DNA of 64,000 bases from Bradyrhizobium sp. 138. Its GTDB lineage: Bacteria; Pseudomonadota; Alphaproteobacteria; Rhizobiales; Xanthobacteraceae. A program made the translations under genes and the position numbers. A model generated the notes under the pieces. It saw nothing but the letters and a program-made list of their open reading frames with translations. It was not told the origin of the DNA and made no database searches. Shown piece by piece: positions 51,674-61,779 of this stretch. Where the stretch lies: assembly GCF_023074075.1 (NCBI RefSeq), contig NZ_JADPKT010000029.1, positions 62,001-126,000 on the forward strand, written 5' to 3'. The stretch's first letter is position 1. Every line of letters begins with the position of its first letter.

Positions 51674-53065
51674 ATGAGTAGCAAGTACGATGTCCTGGTG
51701 ATCGGCGGCGGCAACGCGGCGCTGTGCGCGGCGATCGCGGCGCGGCGCGGCGGAGCGTCGGTGCTGGTGCTGGAGGGCGCGCCAAAATTCTATCGCGGCG
51801 GCAACACCCGGCACACCCGCAACATGCGCTGCGCCCATGACGCCGCCACCGAAATCCTGACCGGTCCCTACACCGAGGAGGAATTCTGGGAGGACCTGCT
51901 GCGCGTCACCGGCGGGCAGACCGACGAGGTGCTGGCGCGCCACATGATCCGCGAGTCCAAGGACATTCTGAACTGGATCGTGGAGCAGGGTGTGCGCTGG
52001 CAGCCATCGCTGGGCGGCACGCTGAGCCTTGGCCGCACCAACTCCTTCTTCCTCGGTGGCGGCCGCGCAATGCTGAACGCACTTTATCTCACCGCCGAGC
52101 GGCTCGGCGTCGAGGTCGCATACGATGCCGAGGTCACCGATCTCGTGATCGAGGATGGCATGTTCCTTGCCGCGCGCCTGAAGCGGCCGATCGACGGAGA
52201 GACCGAGATCCGAGCGACCTCGCTGGTCGCGGCGGCCGGCGGGTTCGAGGCCAACATCGAATGGCTCAAGCAATATTGGGGCGAGGCCGCCGACAATTTC
52301 CTGATCCGCGGCACGCCGTATAACCGCGGCTCGATCCTGAAGATGCTGCTCGACAAGGGCGTTCAGAAGGTCGGCGATCCCACCCAGTGCCATGCGGTCG
52401 CGATCGACGCCCGCGCGCCGAAATTCGACGGCGGCATCATCACCCGCCACGATTCGGTGGTGTTCGGAATCGTCGTCAACAAGCACGCGCAGCGCTTCTA
52501 TGACGAGGGCGAGGACATCTGGCCGAAGCGATACGCGATCTGGGGCCGGCTGGTTGCTGCGCAGCCCGACCAGATCGCCTACATCATCTTTGACTCGACC
52601 GTTGTCACCAGCTTCATGCCGACGCTGTTCCCGCCGATCGCCGGGCAGACCGTGGCTGAGCTCGCCGGCAAGCTCGAGCTCGATCCGGCCGCACTGGAAA
52701 AGACCATCACCGAATTCAATGCCGCGGTGCTATCAGGCACGTTCGATCACACCATTCTGGACGATTGTCGCACCGAGGGCATCACGCCACCCAAGACGCA
52801 TTGGGCGCGCAAAATCGAGACGCCGCCTTATCTCGCTTATCCGGTGCGGCCCGGCATCACCTTCACCTATCTCGGCACGCGCGTAACCAGGGAGGCGCGG
52901 ATGCTGATGGCTGACGGGAAGCCGTCGGCCAACATGTTCGCGGCCGGCGAGATCATGGCCGGCAACGTGCTCGGCAAGGGCTATGCGGCCGGCATGGGTA
53001 TGACCATCGGCAGCGTGTTCGGGCGGATCGCAGGACGGGAAGCGGCGAAACATGCACGGAACTAG
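51674..53065 (+). CDS. tcuA: TcuA, FAD-dependent tricarballylate dehydrogenase
   Basis: The 463-residue flavoprotein of the fumarate-reductase/succinate-dehydrogenase family has KYDVLVIGGGNAALCAAIAARRGG (FAD), RGGNTRHTRNMRC, the substrate-loop region, GIVVNKHAQRFYDEGED and a C-terminal AAGEIMAGNVLGKGYAAGMGM. This pattern is typical of TcuA, which oxidises tricarballylate to cis-aconitate. Starts at 51665 or 51674 are possible; I use 51674. The gene overlaps tcuB by 14 bp. A transporter gene (tcuC) is not present here. Confidence 0.88.
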   Translation: MSSKYDVLVIGGGNAALCAAIAARRGGASVLVLEGAPKFYRGGNTRHTRNMRCAHDAATEILTGPYTEEEFWEDLLRVTGGQTDEVLARHMIRESKDILNWIVEQGVRWQPSLGGTLSLGRTNSFFLGGGRAMLNALYLTAERLGVEVAYDAEVTDLVIEDGMFLAARLKRPIDGETEIRATSLVAAAGGFEANIEWLKQYWGEAADNFLIRGTPYNRGSILKMLLDKGVQKVGDPTQCHAVAIDARAPKFDGGIITRHDSVVFGIVVNKHAQRFYDEGEDIWPKRYAIWGRLVAAQPDQIAYIIFDSTVVTSFMPTLFPPIAGQTVAELAGKLELDPAALEKTITEFNAAVLSGTFDHTILDDCRTEGITPPKTHWARKIETPPYLAYPVRPGITFTYLGTRVTREARMLMADGKPSANMFAAGEIMAGNVLGKGYAAGMGMTIGSVFGRIAGREAAKHARN

Positions 53066-54152
53066 GATATTGGACGAGGCCGACCGGCTGATGACGGTCT
53101 GCAATTCCTGTCGCTATTGCGAGGGATTGTGCGCGGTGTTTCCGGCGATGGAGATGCGCCGCGCCTTCTCCGACGGCGACCTCAACTATCTCGCCAATCT
53201 TTGCCATGCCTGCGGCGCCTGCTACGTCGACTGCCAATTCTCGCCGCCGCATGAGTTCAACGTCAACGTCCCGCAGACGCTGGCAGTAGCGCGCGCCGAA
53301 TCCTACGCGGCCTATGCCTGGCCGCAGGCGATGTCCGGCGCCTTTGCACGCAACGGTCTCGTCATCAGCATCGTCGCCGCGCTCAGCATGGCGGCCTTCA
53401 TCCTCGGCTTCGCCGTCTTGAACGACCGCGACGTTTTGTTTGGCGTGCACACCGGCCCCGGCGCCTTTTACAAGCTGATGCCACACAACGCGATGGCCAC
53501 ATTGTTCAGCGCTGCATTCCTCTATGCCGTGCTTGCGCTGGTCATGAGCGTGCGCGCCTTCTGGCGCGATATCGGTCCGGCCGTCGGCGGCCGCGCCGAC
53601 GGCGGCTCGATCCTTCAGGCGATCCGCGATGCCGGCGAGCTGCGCTATCTCCATGGCGGCGGTGTGGGCTGCTACAATGAGGACGACAAGCCGACCGACC
53701 GGCGCAAGCTCTATCACCACCTGACGTTCTACGGCTTCCTGCTCTGCTTTGCCGCGACCTCGGTCGCAACTCTGTATCACTATCTGCTCGGCCGCGAGGC
53801 GCCGTATCCGTGGTGGGACCTGCCGGTGGTGCTGGGCACGCTCGGCGGCATCGGTCTGATCGTCGGGCCGATCGGCCTGTTCATGGCCAGGACGCGACGC
53901 GATCCCGCGCTGCTCGATGAGTTCAGCTACGGCATGGACGTCGGCTTCATCGCCATGCTGTTCCTGACCGGTCTCACCGGCATGGCACTTCTGCTCCTGC
54001 GCGAGACCTCTGCAATGGGGCCTCTGCTGGCGCTGCATCTCGGCGCGGTGTTCGCGCTGTTCGTCACCATGCCTTACGGCAAGTTCGTGCACGGCATCTA
54101 CCGCTTCGCGGCGCTGGTGCGTTACGCGCAGGAGCGGCGGACGGCGGCGTGA
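53052..54152 (+). CDS. tcuB: TcuB, electron-transfer partner of TcuA
   Basis: The 366-residue protein has two ferredoxin-like cysteine groups at the N-terminus (CNSCRYCEGLC and CHACGACYVDC) and then about six membrane helices containing His residues (YHHLTFYGFLLCFAATSVATLYHYLL, LALHLGAVFALFVTMPYGKFVHGIYR) that may bind heme. In Salmonella, TcuB reoxidises the reduced flavin of TcuA and passes electrons to the membrane. Overlap with tcuA supports one complex. Confidence 0.9.
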   Translation: MHGTRILDEADRLMTVCNSCRYCEGLCAVFPAMEMRRAFSDGDLNYLANLCHACGACYVDCQFSPPHEFNVNVPQTLAVARAESYAAYAWPQAMSGAFARNGLVISIVAALSMAAFILGFAVLNDRDVLFGVHTGPGAFYKLMPHNAMATLFSAAFLYAVLALVMSVRAFWRDIGPAVGGRADGGSILQAIRDAGELRYLHGGGVGCYNEDDKPTDRRKLYHHLTFYGFLLCFAATSVATLYHYLLGREAPYPWWDLPVVLGTLGGIGLIVGPIGLFMARTRRDPALLDEFSYGMDVGFIAMLFLTGLTGMALLLLRETSAMGPLLALHLGAVFALFVTMPYGKFVHGIYRFAALVRYAQERRTAA

Positions 54153-54188
54153 CCCGCGCACCCCCCGTCTCCGGGCCCGGTGAACCTC

Positions 54189-57100
54189 CTACGCCACCTC
54201 GCGCTCCGGCGAGGCCGCCTGCTCGCGCGCCATCGTCGTTGCGGTGACATAGTCGGTCTTGCCGGTGCCGAGCAGCGGCACCTTGTCGACCACCATGATC
54301 GCGGCGGGAACGGTCAGCTCGGACGCGCCGATCGTCTTGGCCTGACCCTGCATGGCGCTGCGCTCGGCGTTCTTCTCGGTCGTCAGCAGCACGATGCGCT
54401 CGCCCTTGCGCGGGTCCGGGATCGAGACGGCGACCGATGCGGCCTGGGGCCACAGCGCCGTCGCGATGCTCTCGACCGCCGACAGCGAGACCATTTCGCC
54501 TGCGATCTTGGCAAAGCGCTTGGCGCGGCCCTTGATGGTGATGAAGCCGGCTGCGTCGATCGCGACGATGTCGCCGGTGTCGTGCCAGCCCTCGGCGAGC
54601 GGCTCGAGCACGCCGGGATTTTCAGCCCTGAGGTAACCGAGCATCACGTTCGGGCCGCGCACCGAGAGGCGTCCGCCTTCCTCGATGCCGGGGACCGGAT
54701 CGAGCCTGCTTTCCATCAGCGGCGACAGGCGGCCGACGGTGCCGGGACGATTGGCCATCGGCGTGTTCATCGCCAGCACCGGTGCGGTCTCGGTGACGCC
54801 GTAGCCTTCGAGGATGCGGATGCCGTAGCGCTCCATGAACACCTGCCGTGTCCGGTCCTTGACCGCTTCGGCGCCGGCGATCACCAGGCGCAGGGTACGG
54901 AAGTCGTAGGCATGCGCCGAGCGGGCGTAGCCGGTGAGGAACGTATCGGTGCCGAACAGGATCGTCGCGCCGGTCTGGTAGATCAGCTCCGGCACGATCC
55001 GGTAGTGCAGCGGGGAGGGATACATGTAGATCGGAATGCCCGCCAGCAGCGGCATCATCATTCCGCCGGTGAGCCCGAAGGAATGGAACACCGGCAGCAC
55101 GTTGAACACCTTGTCGTTGGCGTTGGCGTCGACCCGCGCCAGCGCCTGCGCCGCGTTGGCGAGGATGTTGCGATGGGACAGCACCACGCCCTTGGGCGTG
55201 CCTTCCGAGCCCGAGGTGAACAGCACCACGGCCGGATCGTTGGCTTGGCGGGTGACGCGCGGCGTCGTGCCTGCGAGCAGGCCCTTGATCTTGTCGGCGA
55301 TGCCGATCGAAGCGCGGACGTCCTCGAGATAGACGACACGCGCCTCGGCGGAGATCGCGGTCATCAGCTTGTCGAGCTTGCCTTTCTCGATGAAGGCCTT
55401 CGAGGTCAGCACGGTCTTGACCTGCGCGGCCTTCATGGCGGCGAGGACGTTGACCGGACCGGCCGAGAAGTTGAGCATCGCCGGCACCCGGCCGATGTTC
55501 TGCAGCGCCATGAAGACGACGGCGACGCCTGCGGAGTTCGGCAGCAGCACGCCGACATTCTCGCCGACGGCGGTGCCGCTCTCGAGCTTGCGGCTCAGGA
55601 CCTGCGCGCCGAGGATCAGCTTGCGATAAGTCAGCTTGGTGCCGAGCGCGTCCTCGATGATGACCTTGCCGGTATCGCGGTCGCGATAGGCATGTCCGAG
55701 CGCCTCGAACAGCGAGTGATCGAGCATCGCGTTCTTGACCATCGCATCGATCATCACGTCCTGGAGCGCGGCGCCCGCGGCGTTGCGGCGTGTCTTGCCT
55801 TTCAGGGCCGCATCGACCGGCAGCTTGACCGGCGGCAGGATCGTGACCGTCACCCGCGGAAACCACGAGCGCTTGATCTGGCTGGAGTTGAGGTAGCTGA
55901 GATGAGAGCGCTGCGCGCCCTCGATGCGGACCGGCACGACCACGGCATCGGCCTTGTCCGCGATCATCGCGGTGCCGTCATAGACCTTCATCAGCGATCC
56001 CGAGACGGTGATGCGCCCTTCCGGGAAGATCACGACGGGTTCGCCCGCGGCGACCAGCTTGATCAGGTCGCGTGCAGCCAGCGGCTTGCTCGGGTCCATG
56101 GTGTAGTGCTTGACCACGCGCAGGAACGGCTTGGCCCACCAGGCCTTGGCGATGCCCGTATCGACCGCGAAGCTGGCGTCGATCGGCAGCACGGCGTGCA
56201 GCAGCGGACCGTCGATCAGGCTGACATGGTTCGGCGCGATCAGCATGCGGGTGCCGGCAGGCGGCAGATTCTCAAGCCCGCGGATTTCGGTGCGGAACAG
56301 CGCACGGAACAGCAGCCCGCCGAAATCGCGCACGCCTTCCTTGCCCCACTTGGTCAGCACGAACCACACTGCGCCGAAGCTGGCGACGCCGAGGCCGAAG
56401 AAGATCCAGCCGATATGGAGGCCAGCCGCCTGCAGCAACGCGACGAACAGCGAGCCAACCACCATGAAGGCGGCCTGCAGCACATTGCCGGCGGCGATGA
56501 TGCGGGCGCGTTCCGATGGCGCCGACCAGGCTTGGACAGCCGCAAAGGACGGCACGACAAACAAGCCGCCACCGAAGGCGAAGGCGACGAAGTCGATCAG
56601 CATGCGCAGGCCGGCGAACGACGTCGCGAAACCGGCCGCGCTGATGTCCTGCCCCTTGGCGGTCACGCCGATGGCCCAGGCGAGATCGAGGCCGGAAAAC
56701 CCCATGATGATGGCGCCGATCGGGACCAGCGCGAGGTTCGGACGAACGTGGCTCAGGCTGGCGGCGAACAGCGAGCCGATGGCGATGCCGATCGCGAAGA
56801 TCGCAAGGCACAGCGTCACCACGCCCTCGGTGCCGCCGACGACATCCTTGACCAGCGCCGGCAGTAGCGACAGCACGATGGCGCCGACCAGCCAGAACCA
56901 GGAGACGATGACGGTGCCGTCCCACAGCCGGTGGTCGGCATGCAGCGTCCTGAGCAGGCTCAGCGTCGAGGTCCAGGGGTTGGCGTTGACGGGCAGATCG
57001 GGCGCGGACGGCGTCGTCTGCGGAATGCGGGCGGCGAAGGCCCAGGACAACAGCGCCAGCACGACCACGGCGGATGCGACCCAGCCCATATGCGCGGACC

Positions 57101-57593
57101 CCGCCACGAACTGGCCGCCGGCGACGGTGCCGAGCAGGATGGCCATGAAGGTTGCGCCTTCGACCAGCGCGTTGCCGGTCGCGAGCTCGCCGAGCTCGAG
57201 CTGATCCGGCAACATGGCGTATTTCACGGGGCCGAACAGGGCGGCGATGGTGCCGAACAGTGCGAGCGCTGCGAACAGCAGCGGCACCGAATGCAGGAAG
57301 AAGCCGGCGGCGGCAAAGCCGGCTGCGAAGATCTCGGCGAATTTGAGCCGCCTTGCGACGACGGATTTGACGTATTTGTCGGCGAGCTGGCCGCCGAGCC
57401 CGGACAGGATGAAATAGGGGAAAATGAAGACAGCGCCGGCCACCGTCACCAGGGCATCGCCGTGGCCGGTCGCGGCACTGTAAAGCAGGATGATGACGAG
57501 CGCGTTCTTGAGCACGTTGTCATTGAGCGCCGAGAAAAATTGCGCCCAGAACAGCGGCGCAAAGCGGCGTGACGACATCAATTCCCTGATCAT
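54189..57593 (-). CDS. Fused LplT-Aas: lysophospholipid flippase, acyltransferase and acyl-ACP synthetase
   Basis: This 1134-residue protein repairs lysophospholipids. Residues about 1-410 form an MFS/LplT-like transporter (FWAQFFSALNDNVLKNALVIILLY). About 430-630 is a PlsC-type acyltransferase with NHVSLIDG (H-x4-D) and FPEGRITVSG. About 640-1134 is an AMP-forming acyl synthetase with VVLFTSGSEGTPKGVVLSH, ILEGYGVTETAP and WHDTGDIVAID. In E. coli LplT and Aas are separate genes, but three-domain fusions are common in Proteobacteria. It converges on tcuB. Confidence 0.92.
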   Translation of the reverse strand: MIRELMSSRRFAPLFWAQFFSALNDNVLKNALVIILLYSAATGHGDALVTVAGAVFIFPYFILSGLGGQLADKYVKSVVARRLKFAEIFAAGFAAAGFFLHSVPLLFAALALFGTIAALFGPVKYAMLPDQLELGELATGNALVEGATFMAILLGTVAGGQFVAGSAHMGWVASAVVVLALLSWAFAARIPQTTPSAPDLPVNANPWTSTLSLLRTLHADHRLWDGTVIVSWFWLVGAIVLSLLPALVKDVVGGTEGVVTLCLAIFAIGIAIGSLFAASLSHVRPNLALVPIGAIIMGFSGLDLAWAIGVTAKGQDISAAGFATSFAGLRMLIDFVAFAFGGGLFVVPSFAAVQAWSAPSERARIIAAGNVLQAAFMVVGSLFVALLQAAGLHIGWIFFGLGVASFGAVWFVLTKWGKEGVRDFGGLLFRALFRTEIRGLENLPPAGTRMLIAPNHVSLIDGPLLHAVLPIDASFAVDTGIAKAWWAKPFLRVVKHYTMDPSKPLAARDLIKLVAAGEPVVIFPEGRITVSGSLMKVYDGTAMIADKADAVVVPVRIEGAQRSHLSYLNSSQIKRSWFPRVTVTILPPVKLPVDAALKGKTRRNAAGAALQDVMIDAMVKNAMLDHSLFEALGHAYRDRDTGKVIIEDALGTKLTYRKLILGAQVLSRKLESGTAVGENVGVLLPNSAGVAVVFMALQNIGRVPAMLNFSAGPVNVLAAMKAAQVKTVLTSKAFIEKGKLDKLMTAISAEARVVYLEDVRASIGIADKIKGLLAGTTPRVTRQANDPAVVLFTSGSEGTPKGVVLSHRNILANAAQALARVDANANDKVFNVLPVFHSFGLTGGMMMPLLAGIPIYMYPSPLHYRIVPELIYQTGATILFGTDTFLTGYARSAHAYDFRTLRLVIAGAEAVKDRTRQVFMERYGIRILEGYGVTETAPVLAMNTPMANRPGTVGRLSPLMESRLDPVPGIEEGGRLSVRGPNVMLGYLRAENPGVLEPLAEGWHDTGDIVAIDAAGFITIKGRAKRFAKIAGEMVSLSAVESIATALWPQAASVAVSIPDPRKGERIVLLTTEKNAERSAMQGQAKTIGASELTVPAAIMVVDKVPLLGTGKTDYVTATTMAREQAASPEREVA

Positions 57594-57953
57594 GACTAGT
57601 CCTGTTTTGGAAAGGCAGCCTGAGGTTCGTTACGTTGTCTGTGAAGCGTCACGACCGGAAGAGTATCGGACGAACGATTGCAGGGTGGACGGTCGCCGGC
57701 CTGCTTTGTCCCCCTCGATCCCTCCGATCCTGTTGGTCTCCAAGTGGTCTCGTTAGGTTCGCAAATATCTGGTCGCGGCCAGTCTCTTGGTCGGAATAGC
57801 CGCGGTTAACGGGATATCGCGTGGGGCGATGAGGAAAAGCTGAACCGCATCGCCAGGACCCGCGAGATCGGCTGCGAAAGTCGGGAGATGGTAATTCCTT
57901 CCTTGCAACCGGGTCTTGCATTCGAGCCGATCGGAACGCGCCGGATGCGCGCC
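57594..57953. other. Intergenic region without recognisable gene
   Basis: This 360-bp region lies upstream of the lplT-aas gene and downstream of the 88-aa gene. It should contain the lplT-aas promoter. I see no conserved frame, RNA gene or repeat. Confidence 0.45.
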
Positions 57954-58220
57954 TCAGGTGAGATGGGCGAGGTGGCGAAAGGGCGAGAGACGGCCGAGCA
58001 GGCTGAACCGGCGGCCCTCTTGACGCGCACGGGCGCGGCTCGCCCGCCACATCCGGAAGGTCGCGCGCCGCTCAGTGAGCACGCCGGCGATGTCGCAGGC
58101 ATTGGCGATGCGATCGATCGGGGCCATGGCGAACCGCAGCAGGGCCCGGCTAAAGCCGGTCACGAGGGCAGCGGCGTCATCGACGAAGGTGGTGGCGATA
58201 TTAACAGCGAGGGTTTGCAT
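57954..58220 (-). CDS. 88-aa hypothetical protein divergent from TetR gene
   Basis: The product starts MQTLAVNIATTFVDDAAALVTGF and ends in a basic Arg-rich tail (RRATFRMWRASRARARQEGRRFSLLG). A GGAG site nine bases upstream supports the start at 58220. The N-terminal half is helical and partly amphipathic. It lies opposite the TetR regulator with the first of two operator palindromes 23 bp upstream of its start, so it is probably repressed by that TetR protein. No family is recognised. Confidence 0.6.
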   Translation of the reverse strand: MQTLAVNIATTFVDDAAALVTGFSRALLRFAMAPIDRIANACDIAGVLTERRATFRMWRASRARARQEGRRFSLLGRLSPFRHLAHLT

Positions 58221-58242
58221 TTTGCAGATCTCCGGGTTAATT

Positions 58243-58285
58243 TGAACAATGTTCACATGAGTAGCTCCAAAATGAACAATGTTCA
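58243..58285. promoter_or_regulatory. Duplicated TetR operator
   Basis: TGAACAATGTTCA occurs twice, at 58243-58255 and 58273-58285, exactly 30 bp apart and on the same face of the helix. Each is a perfect palindrome around a central base. They flank the start codon of the TetR gene. Confidence 0.8.
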
Positions 58286-58907
58286 AGAAGAATCGTTGCG
58301 AGACCGGAAAAAAAATCGGCGCCGACTCCAGATCCTGGAGATCGCCCGCAGCATTATCGCGACTAAAGGGCTGAAATCATTGAAGGTTCGTGATGTTGCC
58401 GAAGCCGCAGGCTGTTCCGTCGGCAGCGTCTATAACGAGTTCGGCGACTTCGACGGAGTGATCCTGACCGTCAATCGCGAGACCGTTCAGGCCCTCACGG
58501 CCCGACTCGGTGGGGTTCCGGCCGAGGACCCCGTTCGCCAGCTCTACGGGCTTGCCGCGACCTATCTCGACTTCTTCGCCGAGCACGCCAATCTGCTGCG
58601 CTCGCTGTTCGAGCATCGGATGGAGGACGACCGTCCTTATCCCGATGACATCCTGCAGATGGTGATGGATGCCTTCGCGCTGATGCATGCGCCGCTGGTG
58701 CGGCTATTGCCGGACGCGGATGACGTGAAGATCGCGCTGCTGTCGCGCACCTTGTTCTCTGCCGTCCACGGAATCATCTCGCTCGGTCTCGAGGAGCGCA
58801 TGGTGGCGGTGCCGCCGCAGATGCTGCGCCAGCAGGTCGAACAATTTGTCGACACCCATCTCGCGGGCCTCGGCATTTTGCCGGGGGGCGCACGGCCATC
58901 TCGATGA
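58257..58907 (+). CDS. TetR family transcriptional regulator
   Basis: The 216-residue protein has the TetR helix-turn-helix (RLQILEIARSIIATKGLKSLKVRDVAEAAGCSVGSVYNEFGDFDGVILTV) and a C-terminal domain with LYGLAATYLDFFAEHANLLRSLFEHRM. No ribosome site precedes either the 58257 or the 58272 ATG; the second operator lies over the first codons, so the message may be leaderless. It probably represses itself and the divergent 88-aa gene. It converges on the autotransporter gene. Confidence 0.86.
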   Translation: MSSSKMNNVQEESLRDRKKNRRRLQILEIARSIIATKGLKSLKVRDVAEAAGCSVGSVYNEFGDFDGVILTVNRETVQALTARLGGVPAEDPVRQLYGLAATYLDFFAEHANLLRSLFEHRMEDDRPYPDDILQMVMDAFALMHAPLVRLLPDADDVKIALLSRTLFSAVHGIISLGLEERMVAVPPQMLRQQVEQFVDTHLAGLGILPGGARPSR

Positions 58908-58917
58908 GGTGCCGCCG

Positions 58918-61584
58918 CTACCAGGCGTATCGCAGGCTCGCGGTGCCGGAATAAGTGGTGCTGCGGGCCGCGAACTCGCTGTCGAATTTGGCCGACAGCG
59001 CAATGCCGTTCGAAAACTTCAGATCGGCGCCGGCAGATGCGAGCGCGGCGTCTTTCGCCGGCGTCGCGCCATTGACGATGAAGCTCGCGCCGGGCAGCGC
59101 CTGGAACGCGGCATTGAGCACCGGGTCGCTCACCCAATCATGTGCCCAGGCCGCGCGGCCGCGTAACGTCAGGACCGCATTCGGCGAGACCAGCGTCGTC
59201 CGATCGAAGCGCGCGCCAAGTTCGCTTCGGGTGTCGGAGGCCGTGCGTCCCCGATAGGTCAGGCCGAAGCCGCTGCCGGCCAGATCCGTCTCGCTATAAG
59301 TCGGGGTACGAAGCGCCTGCGCCTGCGCTGCCGCGTATGGCGTGAGGCCACCGATCGGCGTCGCGAAGCGATAGCCGCCCTCGATGCGGCCGCCGACGGT
59401 TTGCGCGTCGAACTTCGCGGTGAGCTGGTTGCCGAACGGTGCGAAGCGGTCTGTCGACATCCAATGATTGGCCACGGCGAGCGAGGCGGCGAAATAGGCC
59501 GGGCCTGTGCGGACCGCGGTATAGACGCCGGCCTGTATCGCCTCGCTCTTGCCGCCACCGATCGCCTGCGCGAGGTCCCATCTGGTGCCGCCGCCGGAGA
59601 GCGCAAAGCCGACGATCGCGTCGCGGCTGAAATGATAGTCGGCGCCGGCCGCGACCCCGCCAGCGCGCGCGCTGAGGTCGTGGCTGCCGATCACGACCGG
59701 ATCGCCGCTGGTGCGGTTGGTGCCGCCGAACGCCGCGCCCCAGGCCGTCCAGCGCTCCGCAAAGGCCGGTGCTTTCGCAGGCGGCGCACCTAGCACCTTG
59801 TTGTAGGCGAGGGCGATATCCGCAGGCAGCGCGGTGCGCTCGGGGTTGAAGCCGAGCGCCGTGTCGCCCGGCCCAGTACCTGGGCCGCCGCGTCGGCTCA
59901 CGAACGGATCGAGCATGAGGCCGAGGAACTGGCTCGTGAACTGGAAGGCGCCCTGCTGCGCGCCGGTGGCAGCTTCGCCCGAGAGCTGGTCCAGATTGTA
60001 ACGGAGCTGGGCATCGCTCTGGCCAGCGAACGAGGACAGGAAGGGCAGGTTGGGGCCGAATGCGCTCAGCGCGCCGGCGACAGCCTTCTGGTTCTGCGTC
60101 TGGGCGACGGTGGAGAAGGCAGCCGTGTTGTAGTTGAGTGTCAGGAAGACAGAGAACCCGTCATAGCTGAGGGCGGAGGTGAAGAACTGCGGATTATATC
60201 CGCTGATCGTTACGCTTGCGAAGGATCCGGTGAGGCCCGTCGTCGTGCTGAGGATCGTATATTGCGTCGATGCGCTGTAGGCGCCGGCAAGCGTGGTGAC
60301 GGCGACGGTGCCGCCGTTCAACGTCGCGCTTACGGCGGCAATCTTGTCGGATTGTCCTGCCGCGTTGACGGAGATCGCGTAGGTCGAGCCGGCGTTGAAC
60401 GTGGTATTGCCGTAGACAACGAGCGAACCGAAGCTGCCGGGTGCGACCCTGCCGCCCGACAGCACGGTGAGATCGCCGATGGCGCCGTTGCCACCGAGGG
60501 TGCCGCCGCTGACCGTCGTTGCAACATTGGGCATCGTGCCGTTGACGATGAGGTTGCCGGCCTGGATATTCATGGTCCCCGCATCTGGCGTCGTGCCGGT
60601 CAGCGTCCAGGTCGAGCTTCCCGTCTTTTCCAGGGCCTCGAATTCCCGGAACTGCAAGCCCGCGCCGAATGTGTCGAGGTCGAACGTGCCATTGGCCGTT
60701 CCACCCAAGCGCAGCGTGTCCGTTCCGTTGCCGCCCAGGACCCAGCCCGTGATGTTCGATCCGGCGCGGAGTTCGAAGACGTCGCTGCCGTCCTTGAGAT
60801 CGACGGCCGTGCTGGCGCCGGTCAAGATCGTGCCGGAATTGATGACGATATCCTGATTGGCCGAACCGAGGATTGCGCCGCCCGAAGCACTTGAGACCGT
60901 GCCTGCGTTGTTGATGGTGTTGCCGTCGCCGGCGCTGTTGAGGTCGATGGCCGCGCTACTGCCGGAAAAGACGAGGCCGCCCGACAGGATGTTCACCTGA
61001 TTGTTCATCGCCCCGGCTCCGATGCCGACCCCACTGGTTATGGGAGCGAGGCTTCCAACGATACCTCCGATGACGACGATGTTGTTGTTGGAATTGGAAA
61101 GGACGACCCCTGTCGAGCCGAAGGCCGATGATCCGACCACAGCACCGGCATCTATCGTGATGGCGTTGTTGTTGCTGCCGCTGACCAATGCAATGCCGTC
61201 GCTGTTCGCGGACGCGATCGACGCGTTGCCGGAAACGTTGATCGTGCCATTGGATGCCGCTTCGAAGGTAACGCTCGCAAAACTGGGATCGTTCACGGAA
61301 GTTGCGGTGCCATCGCCGATATTGACGGTCACACCGCTGACCACAGGCGCCGTCTTGACTCGTGTATTGCCTGCCCCCGTGCAGGTGATTGAATCGCCCG
61401 AATGAAGCGACGTCTGCGAACCGCTTCCGGTAACGACACAGGCCGCCGCCGCGGGCGCGATGAGCCACGGCGGCGCCGTGCCCGTAGCAAGAGCGCTGAT
61501 CGCGGTGCTCAAGAGGAGCGCATGCCGCCGGCGCGTCTTTGCACGACGAATATCCGGCGAGGTTTTCCAATCATTCCAAGGCAC
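58918..61584 (-). CDS. Autotransporter (type Va) protein
   Basis: The 888-residue protein has an extended signal region (VPWNDWKTSPDIRR to APAAAA), a passenger of about 560 residues rich in Asn, Gly and Ser with repeated beta-helix turns (such as SNSNNNIVVIGGIVGS and ASGGAILGSANQDIVINSG), and a C-terminal 12-strand barrel of about 280 residues ending TYSGTASLRYAW. The passenger would be secreted across the outer membrane through this barrel. A GTG start at 61584 is chosen because AAGGAG lies seven bases upstream. Adhesion is a common role, but is not shown here. Confidence 0.88.
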   Translation of the reverse strand: MPWNDWKTSPDIRRAKTRRRHALLLSTAISALATGTAPPWLIAPAAAACVVTGSGSQTSLHSGDSITCTGAGNTRVKTAPVVSGVTVNIGDGTATSVNDPSFASVTFEAASNGTINVSGNASIASANSDGIALVSGSNNNAITIDAGAVVGSSAFGSTGVVLSNSNNNIVVIGGIVGSLAPITSGVGIGAGAMNNQVNILSGGLVFSGSSAAIDLNSAGDGNTINNAGTVSSASGGAILGSANQDIVINSGTILTGASTAVDLKDGSDVFELRAGSNITGWVLGGNGTDTLRLGGTANGTFDLDTFGAGLQFREFEALEKTGSSTWTLTGTTPDAGTMNIQAGNLIVNGTMPNVATTVSGGTLGGNGAIGDLTVLSGGRVAPGSFGSLVVYGNTTFNAGSTYAISVNAAGQSDKIAAVSATLNGGTVAVTTLAGAYSASTQYTILSTTTGLTGSFASVTISGYNPQFFTSALSYDGFSVFLTLNYNTAAFSTVAQTQNQKAVAGALSAFGPNLPFLSSFAGQSDAQLRYNLDQLSGEAATGAQQGAFQFTSQFLGLMLDPFVSRRGGPGTGPGDTALGFNPERTALPADIALAYNKVLGAPPAKAPAFAERWTAWGAAFGGTNRTSGDPVVIGSHDLSARAGGVAAGADYHFSRDAIVGFALSGGGTRWDLAQAIGGGKSEAIQAGVYTAVRTGPAYFAASLAVANHWMSTDRFAPFGNQLTAKFDAQTVGGRIEGGYRFATPIGGLTPYAAAQAQALRTPTYSETDLAGSGFGLTYRGRTASDTRSELGARFDRTTLVSPNAVLTLRGRAAWAHDWVSDPVLNAAFQALPGASFIVNGATPAKDAALASAGADLKFSNGIALSAKFDSEFAARSTTYSGTASLRYAW

Positions 61585-61779
61585 CTGCAAACTCCTTTCA
61601 CGATGCGGCCCGAACGGAATCCTGCCGCAACGGTGGGCAGTTGCCATGCTTAGTGATGGAGGCCTTGGCTTTCTTGGACCAGCGCGCAAAACGGAGTGTC
61701 GAAATGCGAAAGACGCAACGTTTTCGGGAGTAATGTGGCCAGGGCACCACAACGCGCCGTTTACGCGGCTCGCGAGCTG

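Noticed and set aside
54180..56867. An 895-codon open frame on the plus strand opposite the LplT-Aas gene
   Set aside because: It is the reverse of a fully motif-supported gene. The translation is low-complexity Arg/His/Gly without domains.
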